Shown: in pieces, positions 44,145 to 56,200 of the stretch | How the letters are laid out: every line of letters begins with the position of its first letter | Position numbering within the stretch: the stretch's first letter is position 1 | Source: Ornithodoros turicata | Taxonomy: Eukaryota; Arthropoda; Arachnida; Ixodida; Argasidae | Reading direction: 5' to 3' | DNA length: 64,000 bases | NCBI RefSeq assembly: GCF_037126465.1 | Contig: NC_088210.1 | Location: forward strand, 15,773,511 to 15,837,510 | Notes under the pieces: generated by a model | Database searches by the model: none | What the model was told of the DNA's origin: nothing | What the model saw: the letters and a program-made list of their open reading frames with translations, nothing else | Translations under genes and position numbers: made by a program

Positions 44145-47100
44145 GTACGTGCGGTTTGGACTTCGTGGGTACCCGTTCATCAATGTCTGTGTGGGGGATT
44201 CTTTTTGGTGATTATGTACCGTAATCTGGTTGACGTGCCACTAGCACATGGGTAGGCATGGGCACGAAGTGACGTGAATTCGCATTCCCACCTTTTCTGC
44301 TTTGTTTTACGACGCTTTAGACGCTTAGTTCGTTTAGTCTAGTTCTGTTAGAAGCAGTGGGAGAACTGTGGCCGCCATGCGGCGCTGTGTAAATATATTT
44401 TATGTTACTATGGTGCTGCTTGTCAACTCCGTTCTTATTGACCTCCTCTTTGCAGGCATCATGAACTCCGACGGCGCCCTCTGGCGAGAACAGCGAGCAT
44501 TCTTACACCGGGTGTTTCGCGAGTTTTTGCCGAGACCTGGACGAGCAGGATCAATTAAACTCGAGGACAAAATGCAGGTAAGCCATGGAGATGGCATAAA
44601 AATGGAACTGATGAACAACAACGATAAGTTTATTGCGAGATGATGAATGGGGAGTTTCATCGCCAGGGGGCGATACTGTACCCCATTGCCGGTGGTGATG
44701 CGGGGAATTAAATAATCAGCCCCTTCACAATAAGGATCGAAGTCCTATTGGTATATGGGCAGAGCGTTGATGGGCTGGATGTGGCCAGGGACCAAGCAAT
44801 TTTGTGAGAGAGAGTGGGCGAGAGTCTACCTCGTTAAGTCTGTACTCTCCGGATCCCGGAGAGTACAGTTCGGGAACTCATTTAATCGCTTTCGGTGTTA
44901 CGCGTGATTCATGTAGGCGGTGAAGAACGTTCTTCAAAAACCTTCTTTAAAAGTTTTTTTTTTTTAAACGGTGAAATTCGTTCACTGAATTGTGCATCGT
45001 TCGTTTACCAAGCTATACCTTCCTACATGCGGTTGGATGTTGCTCAAAGGGGTTCCTGGACCGACTTCATGGGCAATAGCGTATCTGAGGGGCAAACATA
45101 GGATAATATTTGGACAGAACATCCATTGCCGGGGGTTCTGACACGGGTCCACCGCCTAGTCCCCTCGCAAACGACTATCCTGATCACGGCAGCTGGTCTC
45201 TGAAAACTGTAATGGGGGGGGGGGGGGGGAATATGTTTATTGAGAAAAAAAAAAAACAAGGAAAGGTTAGTCAGGCAAAGGCCGACTTGCTATTCCTTTC
45301 GTAAAGAGGAACGGAAAAGGAAAGGGGACGAAAAGATAGGAAGAAAACGAAAAAAGGAAAGAAGGCGGCATGAAAGAAAACGAAAAAAAAAAACGAAAGA
45401 ACGAAAAACGAAACTGTAATGGCTCTTCTGTGCAAGTCGTGTAGATACTTTAGCTAGTTAGATACTAAAACTGGTTTTACAGCCGTCAGCACGTGTTTCT
45501 TCGCCTTGTCTGCAGCTCAATGCTGACTTTAAAGCATGCATAGTCCGTGCAAGCACAAGCTTTTTAACATCAATCAGTATCCTCATCGGACTTTCATACC
45601 TAGAGCGGCCCTATGGTATGGTGTGGCATGGAGGCCTGCAGAGAACAGATACTGACCACACTGTACAGGTCTTGTGGCAGTGCTTAGTCCTCCCAAAACT
45701 TTTTTTCTTTTTTTCGGAAAAGCAGTCATTTTGCTAAAGTTGCAGAAGACACGGATGGATTCCAACTTCTCACAATAATTCCTTTTCCGCAGGTCCACAT
45801 TGACGAGTTCTTGGACAATTTGGGTCCTTATGAAGGTCCTTCCTCCGTCATCCGACGTTCCATTGCACGGGCAGTCAGCAACATCCTCGGCTCTTTTCTA
45901 ATGAGCGTCACATACTCGTCCCGTGATTCCAAGTTCGAACAGTTACTGAGCCTCTTCGAAGAAGGATTTCGGCTCCTCACCCTGGCCGTGCCCGTCAACT
46001 TTATTCCGGCTCTCCGATATGTTCCGTTTACCAACCGGGCTTACAAGAAGGTCAAGAACAACAGGATGCAAACCGCCGATTACTTCCGGAACGTTGCTGA
46101 TGCTCATAGGGACTCGTACATCGACGGCAAAGTGCGGGACGTCGTGGACGCTTATCTTGTGCAGTTGAAGGATAAGGAGTCAAGGGATGGCAAGACAACG
46201 TATTTCTCCGGTGAGTTGATGGTACTGAACAAGACACTGGCTTTTGTCGAAAGACAGAGTGAGTTTCTGTCTAAAGAATACAAAAAAGAAAACAACGTGT
46301 CTTGCACACAACCTATACTAGATTATAACGGCCATGTCATAGTCAGCCCCTCCTACGCAGATTCCCGTCCGCACTATCCGCTAGGGGCGCTATGTGTCGG
46401 CCCGCGGGATCTTCATTGTGATTGGACAGTTGAAATTTGAATGTTGAACGGGAAGAAGCGGACGCGCAGCGGTAGCAGACGACAGACTGTGCCGGCTGTG
46501 CTGTCTGGGGTTTTTGCTGGGTTTTCCTCAGACGCCTTCAGACATATGTCGGCACAGTTCCCTTAGAAGTCGGCCCAGGACGCACATTCCCTCAGGGCGT
46601 CAGTCGTGACGTTGCGCACCTCTGCGAGGCCGACAACGGCGAACCCTTTCACAACCACCAGCGCCACCAGACGACAGCGGTAGCGGACGACAGCAACGGT
46701 ACGCGTATTTCGAAACTTCGAAACCAATTAAGACGCGTGTAATGATGACGATAATCGGTGTACGACTGTATTACAAGATATTAGCAGCAATTGAAGAAGC
46801 AATAAGCGGGCCGATGACGGGCGCCACTGCTGCCCTCCAAATTGCGGCCGGCGCTGGGGAGGGGCGCAAATGACATGGTCGCTATAATCTAGTAGGTCGT
46901 GGTCTTGTGCCGACGCCATTTAGATGAAAGACCTGATCGATTATTCATCTCCCTCCGTCGCTACGTGGGTCATGCTGTCGTTTGCTTCCGACAATCGCCC
47001 TTGCGGCTGATGGTCACTCTGATGGATTTCATAGCTGGTTGCGATTGGTCGGGTGCTACACGCCAAGTGTCTGCGTAGTATAGGTTGCGTTGCTATCTCG

Positions 47101-50100
47101 TCTACAGGTCTCATTTATCGTATCCATTCCACATGCCTAGCGTTGACAGAAAACATCTTTAGCACACATGCACTGTCGGATGCTTCATTATATCATTTTC
47201 ATCATGTCACAGTCGTTGTGTCTGTGGCACTAGCGAGAGATGAACACTGCAGAAAGTGGAGTAGAGAATGTTTGGAAAAGTCCATCGGTATATTATACTC
47301 GCTTATGCAATGAAATAAGATAAGAATGAAATTCAGATAAGCGGCACTACGTCGACAACGCAACTACGTTACATCTGTTGGTTGTCGGTGAACAGTCGCT
47401 GAGTAAAACTAGGCCTTCTGTCCATGACAGCCCTGAAAAAAAAAAAAAAAAAAAGAGGGCCGATACAAGTACAAGGCGCACCGTATATATGATGTGTCAG
47501 GTACTTATCCCCGTCGGCTACTAACCCTACAAGTTTGTGCACGTGCTTTTGTGTCTTCTATATAGGGTCAACGCAATTTTGCGCAAATATTTAAAGTGTT
47601 TGTGACACCTCGCCCCAATAGACGCGATGAAAAGTGACACCGCGTATATACCCAGGTCTGGCGTCTACTTTGCGCCCCCCCCCCCCCCGCATACCGTACT
47701 TTAGCGCCCCATACGCGCCCCTTTAGACGTGCTCAAGGGGGGCAATTGCCCCTCGTGCCACCCCGTAGACGCCGGCCCTGCATATACCGAAACGCGTCCG
47801 GCTGTAACGTTACGGACGCCGTAGAGAGGCCGCGGGAGAGGTCACGTGCTTACGAGAACCAACAGAAATTGACGAGGCTTTCACTCCTGCGACGTCAAGG
47901 TTCGACAGAGAAGCGCGTGCATGACGTAATCGAGCACGTGATCTGAAGTCCACTTTACTCTATTCATTTTTACCGTTTTTAATTTCGCGAGTATACTTCT
48001 GACACGATGATGACACTTTTACATCACCAGACTCGTTACAAGCTTTTTTCTTTCTTATTTCCCTTACAGAGGAGCAGCTGATTCAAGTGCTCATGGATAT
48101 CTTCAGCGCTGGTCTGGAAACAGTCACTTCGACCCTGGAGTGGGCCGTTCTCTTCCTAGTCCGCCACCCAGAAGTCCAGGAGAAGATTCGGGAAGAACTC
48201 AGAGGAGTCGTGGATCCGGGGCGTAACATATCGACCAATGACATGGCCCATCTTCCTTACACAGAAGCCACTATTTTAGAAGTCTTACGAAGAGCAAACG
48301 TCATTGCGCTCGGCAGTGCACACTCCACTCTCAGGTACGTATTGACGTAGGACGCTTATAGAGTACGTATGTGCGCGTAGGCGCATGCGCGGGAAGCTCC
48401 GGCAGCGATTTATTGAGGACCCCCTTCACTGGACAATCCCCAAAATGTTTGGCGACACTACCCTTCTATTCCTTCCTGTGCACCCTCTGTACACCATTAG
48501 GACCCCGGGGTTACAAAACACCCATTTGGAAGGGTGCACTCTTGTGTGAAGGTGTTGATATACACCGAAAAAGGAGTCAGAGCACTCCTTAATGATACTG
48601 AATGAGTCATTTGTGTTTACCTACAAGGATTCCGCTTTTACAATTTTTGCGCCGGTAAAATTTTGCATTCGGTTTTAACCCCAAAACGCCGAATACAAAT
48701 TAATGTCTGGAAACGAATATTAGGGGGATAAACCGACAAATCGTTAGATTTAAGCTCAGCTTTCACGATTTATGTACCACCGCTTCCCTGTGGAGCAACA
48801 AAGTGTTCCTTTTGTGATGTCTGACAGGGGCTAATTTTGAATTTTTTTAAAGACCGTGCTGAGACGCAGTTTCGAAATTATACGTTGCGATTTATGTTAC
48901 ATATTTATATATTCGCCGATAGCTGCAGGGTAAACCATGATAAACACGCCAGAAAAATCGCCGAAAAATGCCGATTTCATAAACATAGGTCACCACCGAA
49001 AAATATATGCCGAATCCGCCCCAAAATAAAAACCGAAAGCAAGGAACCCTACATATAACCCATACTGCGAGGATCGTGACCGCCCAACAGAGCTATACGT
49101 TTAATTCTTCAATTTCAATTCAATACCTTCAGTTCCTCCCAAATGATATGTTTGTCCAATTTCTCAGATCCGCCATATTTGGAACTGTGTTGTTCCTTAT
49201 CTCATTTCACTCATGATTTTGTTGCAGTGATGTTGAGCTTGCTGGCTACCACATTCCAAGTGATACTCACGTCATTTCCAATCTATGGGCGATCCACATG
49301 GACCCCAATCTATGGGACGATCCGGAGGCCTTCAAGCCGGAAAGATTTTTGCAGGACGGAAGAGTTCATAAGCCGGATTACTTTATGCCCTTTTCTGTTG
49401 GTGAGTCGTTTGAGGCCTTTTCTTCATGTTCCACTTCGGACCCGTGATTTAGTAAATCTTTTACGAGTCGGATGGATATAAAATAATTTAATTTAAAGCA
49501 GTATTGAGTTGTAAATTTTATCGTACGCGCACTGCACTTTCACTTTCACTTTCGGACGGTCTTTACGTTCGACGATGTCTTGACTGGAGCTTCTAATACG
49601 ATTTAAACACTCGAGGTCTTGTTTCTTTTTTTTTTTTTAATTCGGTAAGATCGAAGTAATGTCTTTCTATTGTGCCGAAATATTTGAAGAGCTCGTGAAA
49701 CAAAAATCTGTAAAAAAACATCAACAAGAAAGATCAGCTGGAAAGTTTGCTGATGTCGAATACGGAAAATTTCGAGCTCGTTATTGCCGAGATAGTGAAG
49801 AACAATAATGTGCAGCGGACAAACATTTGCTGTTGTTATCTGAGCATTTGAGGCACGCTACTAAAGCCAGATTCCATCGCCAATTTTGATCCGGGTCGGA
49901 TTGAACCCGATAGTTAACCCGAGTTAGCTTTCGGCATAAATACCGTCGCCGCATCGGAAGCACAACGAATTGTAGTGTCTGCTGCAACGTATACAGGCGC
50001 CATCACACTTAACTGCAACGCGCGAGCGCGTGCGTCGCTGGGTTTGAGACTACATCCAAGACGTTCTAGAGCCTCGGCAGTTGGCTGATTGACGCACCTA

Positions 50101-50591
50101 CAAACAGTCTCTGCTTCGCACTCACAACCGGCTGCACAGCATGCACGCTGCGACTAGCTGCGACATGGTCTCAAACAGTCCGTGTCAACGGTCAACATGG
50201 TCCGTAGCGCTGACGTCGGCGCAAACCACGCGTTCGCTCGTTACCGTTAAGTCTGACAGCGATTGTACATCCGCCTCTGCTGCTTTCGGTACAAAGCCCT
50301 CCTGACGTAAATTTTCTTTGTTGAGCCCGATATATCTCTCACTGATAACAGGCATGCTGGAAAAAGTTTCATTCTGAAAACCACTTCCATTTCTCAACAG
50401 GGCGTCGCATGTGCCTCGGAGACGCACTCACAAAGTCAGAGATGTTCCTGTTCCTGACCAACCTTGTTCGCTCGTATTCCCTCGACCTGCCGGAAGGAGA
50501 GGAACTCCCGTCCATGGATGGTCACGTTGCCATATCCCACACGGCGGTGCCATACAAAGTCAGGATAACGCCACTGAAGACACCCGCATGA
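43790..50591 (+). CDS. Microsomal cytochrome P450 (CYP2-clan type), complete, six exons
   Basis: Exons 43790-44144, 44456-44577, 45793-46210, 48070-48334, 49228-49400 and 50401-50591 total 1524 nt, giving 507 residues in one frame with intron phases 1, 0, 1, 2, 1. In order: N-terminal membrane anchor, proline hinge PFPPGPTGVPLLG, C-helix WREQR, I-helix AGLETVTST, K-helix EVLR, KPERF, and heme loop FSVGRRMCLG with the cysteine ligand. It would be an ER-bound heme-thiolate monooxygenase that takes electrons from P450 reductase. The start is the ATG at 43790 (A at -3, G at +4). Wording around AGLETVTSTLEWAV, LPYTEATILEVLRR and AIHMDPNLW resembles arthropod CYP18/CYP306-type enzymes, but substrate and family number are not determined. 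No disabling change is seen. The Thr usually following ET in the I-helix is Val here. Confidence 0.93.
44456..44577 (+). CDS. P450 exon 2: C-helix
   Basis: Acceptor ctctttgcag, donor gtaagc, 122 nt. Encodes GIMNSDGALWREQRAFLHR, including the heme-propionate-binding W-x-x-x-R of helix C. Confidence 0.92.
44620..44790 (+). mobile_element. AAC-headed dispersed element in P450 intron 2
   Basis: gaacaacaacgataagttta, atgatgaatggggagtttca, tcgccagggggcgatactgt and accccattgccgg match the inverted segment at 37540-37650. Confidence 0.55.
45212..45420 (-). mobile_element. Dispersed element with C-tract/AATAAA end, copy 2, in P450 intron 2
   Basis: A G run of 18 is followed by aatatgtttattgagaaaaa, ggttagtcaggcaaagg, ccgacttgctatt and purine-rich gaaaagg repeats, matching 25183-25370. 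Confidence 0.55.
45793..46210 (+). CDS. P450 exon 3: helices D-G region
   Basis: Acceptor ccttttccgcag, donor gtgagt, 418 nt. Encodes VHIDEFLDNLGPYEG through the substrate-recognition region and ends YFSG, phase 1. The donor lies inside a longer open frame whose extension past 46210 is intronic. Confidence 0.92.
46318..46892. mobile_element. TA-flanked MITE in P450 intron 3, interrupted by a SINE
   Basis: The 23-bp terminal repeats at 46318-46340 and 46870-46892 match at 21 positions (ctagattata...ccatgtcat). TA borders each end (46316-46317, 46893-46894), as in Tc1/mariner-type insertions. A truncated relative is at 6755-7072. Confidence 0.8.
46483..46670 (+). mobile_element. SINE (Ruka-like body, alternative tail) nested in the MITE
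   Basis: The body ccggctgtgctgtctggggt...gtcggcacagttccc is followed by the tail gcgtcagtcgtgacgttgcg, cacctctgcgaggccgacaa, ending in ccaccagcgccac. The target duplication CAGACGACAG is at 46473-46482 and 46671-46680. No tRNA-like head. Confidence 0.8.
46895..48069 (+). other. Rest of P450 intron 3
   Basis: No exon seen. Contains an A run at 47437-47454 and a C run at 47676-47688. Confidence 0.6.
48070..48334 (+). CDS. P450 exon 4: I- and K-helices
   Basis: Acceptor cccttacag, donor gtacgt, 265 nt. Contains the oxygen-activation motif AGLET and the E-x-x-R pair EVLR. Confidence 0.93.
48600..49055. mobile_element. Word-built element (ccgaa/ttcgg) in P450 intron 4
   Basis: gcattcggttttaaccccaa, aacgccgaatac, cgccgaaaaatgccgattt, caccgaaaaatatatgccga and aaaccgaaagcaaggaacc recur along the interval. 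The ends (aaggattccgctttt / gttccttgctttcgg) look weakly inverted. Confidence 0.4.
49228..49400 (+). CDS. P450 exon 5: PERF region and start of heme loop
   Basis: Acceptor ttttgttgcag, donor gtgagt, 173 nt. Encodes SDVELAGYHIPSDTHVI, DPNLWDDPEAFKPERF and ends at PFSVG. Confidence 0.93.
50401..50591 (+). CDS. P450 exon 6: heme cysteine to stop
   Basis: Acceptor ccatttctcaacag. Encodes GRRMCLGDALTKSEMFLF to the stop TGA at 50589-50591. Confidence 0.93.
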
Positions 50592-53216
50592 TGACGTGAT
50601 CCTATATAGCGTCCAACGAATGACGCGTCCTTAGGCATTCCGTGCATACTGCCGCCGCCGCCAAGACAGCTGTACTATGTGCTGGCGAACGGACTTCGGT
50701 GCTTCAAATATTTCCCAGTGAACACATGATAGAGCAAGGCTGTGCTGTGCGCTACGGCAAGCTGATACCGCTATGTTGCTACGTTGCTAGAAATGCCCGC
50801 GTCCTGCAGAAGGTGCTGTCCACTATCTGCGGTCAGTGTTGTTCCTTTTGGGCCTCGTTCACGTGACCGCTTTCGATTTTTACCCCGAATACGCGGACGC
50901 GACGGACCGTTTTGTCCGCTCCGTATACGTTACATCCGTGTTTCGGCCGTTTTTGTTGTCCCCCGTATTCGTTTTTTTTTTTTTCCTTCATTTTTCGTGG
51001 ACTTGTATCGGGGAGACCGAGAAAAACAAAAGAAAAGTAAGGCTGCATCTTTGGGCATTGTGCCAAACGGGGTAGCTTTATGAGGTCGTCACGTGACCAC
51101 ACTGGTCTGAGGGTGTCACGTTGCGGGTGACCCAATAGTAGCTCTTTTTAGAAACATCTGACAAGAACGGTGCGGACACAGGCGTCCGTTAAAGGGGCGG
51201 TAAAGTGACAAAACCTCTCCTCTCGAAATCATACGTGCCGTTACCTTGAAATCAATGTAAAAGGAACGGAAGTCATCCGTTGCGCCGTTAGGGAATTATG
51301 AGAGAAGGAAACCGCAATTTGCGCTTTCCCCTCTTCCCTCCTCTTCCTTCTCCTCCTCCTCCTCCTCCTCAAGAAGCGGAACGGCGTCCTATTGGTCTCT
51401 CTTCAGACGATTTACCCATTCGTAGCGGGCGATCGTTTGAGGAGGAGGAGGAGGAGGAGAGAAAGAGAGATCACAAAAATTACGAACGACGCAACGGACA
51501 AATTACGTTCCTTTTGTATTGGTATCAAAGGAACGACGCCTTTGATTCTGCGAGGAGAGATCTTTGCACACACTAGCACCCCCTTTAAGAACACGGATGT
51601 GTAAATTGGCCCCATCGACTTCTACGGTGCAGTGTGCTTCCGCCAGAAAACGAAGGGCACACGTGCAAGGAAAGCTATGTCATGCGAACGAGCCCATATA
51701 TACTGGCATTTCTTGCTGGGATGATGCCACTTGTTTCCACCGCGCTGATTGGTATGCAAGTGTGGGTGTAAGATAAGGTCGGCGTGAACATCCACATGTC
51801 ACACGCTTTTAATGTGGCGAAAATATTCAGCTTCCTGCCGCCCCATGGGACTTGGTTCTAGAGTAGATTGCGGATTCGCCGCAGTCAGTATTCACTGCTG
51901 GAACCATCATTTTGCCCCATGACGGGTTCCAAGACGGATCTCCGTAACTATGATCTCGTGTACATAGGTAGTTCTTTACCCAAGTTATTGTTGTGTCTTG
52001 TGAGTGTCATTGTTATGACTGTCTTCTTAGCAACTTTTTGCTAAGTCATCCAGATGTATATAAATAAAGCCCTTGCACAAGACACTGGTATACGCCTGGT
52101 AGTGACTCTACATGCGGCGATGTTCTTCTTCTTCTTTATGCTTATGTGCTTCCTTACATGAATTATGGGTTGCAGAACGCCATATATGCGCTAATAGATG
52201 ACAAGGCCAGGTTTCCTAATCGATCTCAGACATGGATATACGTACTATGGGCGGAATATTTTGTAGAAAAAAAAAAAAAACACCGAGAAGAGAGGCTGAA
52301 ATAAAAGCTTTAATTGACAGTATAGTTAATTGGGAGTAGATTTACACATGAGGGGAGTCGACCACTATTTTTTGCCGCGACAAGTTGTCACGTTCCACAG
52401 GGTAGGACGCCGGGAAATTTTTTATTTATTTTTTTAAACTTGAGCCCTAAATCCCCGACACACGGTGCTCGAAGCAATGTTTACTCTACCATCATCATCG
52501 ATCGGTTGGGATCGACACGGGGACATTGAGCTCACACATACGATAGCAAATGAAGACTCCTAAGAGCCGAGATTAAGTACGGGCTGAAGAACTTTCTCAG
52601 TTTTCACTATAAATTGGACTCGGAGAACTACGCCAGATTTGACTTCAAAAGACATCGAGATACCTTTCCGGTTGAAAAAAAGAAAGGAAAAAGGAAATCT
52701 TTCCAGACGAAGTTGAAGCTACGCAGATATGTACTAAGCGGGTATGTAAGTTTTTTTTCAACTACAATTTAGTCGGAAATAATGGTCTCCATTAAGCTGT
52801 TGTGACCCCGACAAAAGACACCAAGGTACGGCTTGCTAGAACGGCGTAATTTTTGGGCAACAATAATGAAGTTTCATTTTGAAGCAAAAGATAATTTTAC
52901 GGTATCCTCGAACACATTTATCGCGGTTATCATAGTTCGCAACCAAGTAAACTACAGGTTCACCAGTCCACACAGATCCAGGAAAGATAATATTTAGAGC
53001 AAAAAGAAGGTGAGGAGAGGTATCACGAGGGTTGCGTCCTGAGACGTCGACCAGCGTTCCCGGAAGCAAATGAAAAAGGGCACATAAATATGAAAATAAA
53101 TTCGGCAAAGCAAATTAACTTTAACGCACAAAGCAGCAACAGGCACGTTCCCTTTAACGTGAGCCACCTGTCGTACGTTTGTCGTCTGCTACGTTGGAAT
53201 GCCGTCGCCGCTGCGC
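50592..53216. other. No gene recognised downstream of the P450; distant poly(A) signal
   Basis: No AATAAA lies close to the P450 stop. The first clear one on the plus strand is at 52062-52067 and may or may not belong to the gene. A MITE occupies 51250-51525. The stretch 52840-53210 has no supported exon. Confidence 0.45.
51250..51525. mobile_element. MITE, CAAAAGGAACG-TIR family, longest copy
   Basis: The left end caatgtaaaaggaacggaag, tcatccgttgcg and the reverse complement of the right end caatacaaaaggaacgtaat, ttgtccgttgcg are inverted. The interior has (ctc)n and (gag)n runs that also pair. Confidence 0.65.
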
Positions 53217-56200
53217 ACCTTTTTTGCAATTTTTGGCGAAAAAATAAAACCGCTCAAATCGAGCCGTAATAAAGCACACATGGACAGCAGGAGCCGCGCT
53301 TTAATTTCAGCGTCAAATTGGTTGCAAAATAAGACCTTCAAATTTTGACCCTAAAAAACACCAAGGGGTTAGGCTTACCTTTTTTCCAATTTTTTGCGAA
53401 AAAATAAAATCGCTCAAATCGAAACGTAATAAAGCACACATGGACAGCAGGAGCCGCACTTTAATTTCAGCGTCAAATTGGTTGCAAAATAAGACCTTCA
53501 AATTTTGACTCTAAAAAACACCAAGGGGTTAGGCTTACCTTTTTTGCAATTTTTGGCAAAAAAATAAAATCGCTCAAATCGAGCCGTAATAAAGCACACA
53601 TGGACAGCAGGAGCCGCACTTTAATTTCAGCGTCAAATTGGTTGCAAAATAAGACCTTCAAATTTTGACCCTAAAAAACACCAAGGGGTTAGGCTTACCT
53701 TTTTTCCAATTTTTTTGCGAAAAAATAAAATCGCTCAAATCGAGCCGTAATAAAGCACACATGGACAGCAGGAGCTGCACTTTAATTTCAGCGTCAAATT
53801 GGTTGCAAAATAAGACCTTGAAATTTTGACCCTAAAAAACACCAAGGGGTTAGGCTTACCTTTTTTCCAATTTTTTGCGAAAAAATAAAATCGCTCAAAT
53901 CGAGCCGTAATAAAGCACACATGGACAGCAGGCGTCGCGCTTTAGTCTCAGCGTCAAATTGGTTGCAAAAGAAGACCTTGAAATTTTGACCCTAAAAAAC
54001 ACCAAGGGGTTAGGCTTACCTTTTTTGCAATTTTTGGCAAAAAAATAAAATCGCTCAAATCGAGCCGTAATAAAGCACACATGGACAGCAGGAGCCGCAC
54101 TTTAATTTCAGCGTCAAATTGGTTGCAAAAGAAGACCTTGAAATTTTGACCCTAAAAAACACCAAGGGGTTAGGCTTACCTTTTTTCCAATTTTTTTGCG
54201 AAAAAATAAAATCGCTCAAATCGAGCCGTAATAAAGCACACATGGACAGCAGGAGCTGCACTTTAATTTCAGCGTCAAATTGGTTGCAAAATAAGACCTT
54301 GAAATTTTGACCCTAAAAAACACCAAGGGGTTAGGCTTACCTTTTTTCCAATTTTTTGCGAAAAAATAAAATCGCTCAAATCGAGCCGTAATAAAGCACA
54401 CATGGACAGCAGGCGTCGCGCTTTAGTCTCAGCGTCAAATTGGTTGCAAAAGAAGACCTTGAAATTTTGACCCTAAAAAACACCAAGGGGTTAGGCTTAC
54501 CTTTTTTGCAATTTTTGGCAAAAAAATAAAATCGCTCAAATCGAGCCGTAATAAAGCACACATGGACAGCAGGAGCCGCACTTTAATTTCAGCGTCAAAT
54601 TGGTTGCAAAAGAAGACCTTGAAATTTTGACCCTAAAAAACACCAAGGGGTTAGGCTTACCTTTTTTCCAATTTTTTGCGAAAAAATAAAATCGCTCAAA
54701 TCGAGCCGTAATAAAGCACACATGGACAGCAGGAGCCGCACTTTAATTTCAGCGTCAAATTGGTTGCAAAATAAGACCTTCAAATTTTGACCCTAAAAAA
54801 CACCAAGGGGTTAGGCTTACCTTTTTTCCAATTTTTTGCGAAAAAATAAAATCGCTCAAATCGACCCGTAATAAAGCACACATGGACAGCAGGCGTCGCA
54901 CTTTAATTTCAGCGTCAAATTGGTTGCAAAAGAAGACCTTGAAATTTTGACCCTAAAAAACACCAAGGGGTTAGGCTTACCTTTTTTGCAATTTTTGGCA
55001 AAAAAATAAAATCGCTCAAATCGAACCGTAATAAAGCACACATGGACAGCAGGAGCCGCACTTTAATTTCAGCGTCAAATTGGTTGCAAAATAAGACCTT
55101 CAAATTTTGACTCTAAAAAACACCAAGGGGTTAGGCTTACCTTTTTTCCAATTTTTTTGCGAAAAAATAAAATCGCTCAAATCGAGCCGTAATAAAGCAC
55201 ACATGGACAGCAGGAGCTGCACTTTAATTTCAGCGTCAAATTGGTTGCAAAATAAGACCTTGAAATTTTGACCCTAAAAAACACCAAGGGGTTAGGCTTA
55301 CCTTTTTTCCAATTTTTTGCGAAAAAATAAAATCGCTCAAATCGAGCCGTAATAAAGCACACATGGACAGCAGGCGTCGCGCTTTAGTCTCAGCGTCAAA
55401 TTGGTTGCAAAAGAAGACCTTGAAATTTTGACCCTAAAAAACACCAAGGGGTTAGGCTTACCTTTTTTGCAATTTTTGGCAAAAAAATAAAATCGCTCAA
55501 ATCGAGCCGTAATAAAGCACACATGGACAGCAGGAGCTGCACTTTAATTTCAGCGTCAAATTGGTTGCAAAATAAGACCTTCAAATTTTGACCCTAAAAA
55601 ACACCAAGGGGTTAGGCTTACCTTTTTTCCAATTTTTTGCGAAAAAATAAAATCGCTCAAATCGAGCCGTAATAAAGCACACATGGACAGCAGGCGTCGC
55701 GCTTTAGTCTCAGCGTCAAATTGGTTGCAAAAGAAGACCTTGAAATTTTGACCCTAAAAAACACCAAGGGGTTAGGCTTACCTTTTTTGCAATTTTTGGC
55801 AAAAAAATAAAATCGCTCAAATCGAGCCGTAATAAAGCACACATGGACAGCAGGAGCCGCACTTTAATTTCAGCGTCAAATTGGTTGCAAAATAAGACCT
55901 TCAAATTTTGACCCTAAAAAACACCAAGGGGTTAGGCTTACCTTTTTTGCAATTTTTGGCAAAAAAATAAAATCGCTCAAATCGAGCCATAATAAAGCAC
56001 ACATGGACAGCAGGAGCCGCACTTTAATTTCAGCGTCAAATTGGTTGCAAAATAAGACCTTCAAATTTTGACCCTAAAAAACACCAAGGGGTTAGGCTTA
56101 CCTTTTTTCCAATTTTTTGCGAAAAAATAAAATCGCTCAAATCGAGCCGTAATAAAGCACACATGGACAGCAGGCGTCGCGCTTTAGTCTCAGCGTCAAA

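Noticed and set aside
51780..52110. Solo LTR suggested by TATATAAATAAAGCCC
   Set aside because: No TG/CA ends, target duplication or primer-binding site could be defined.
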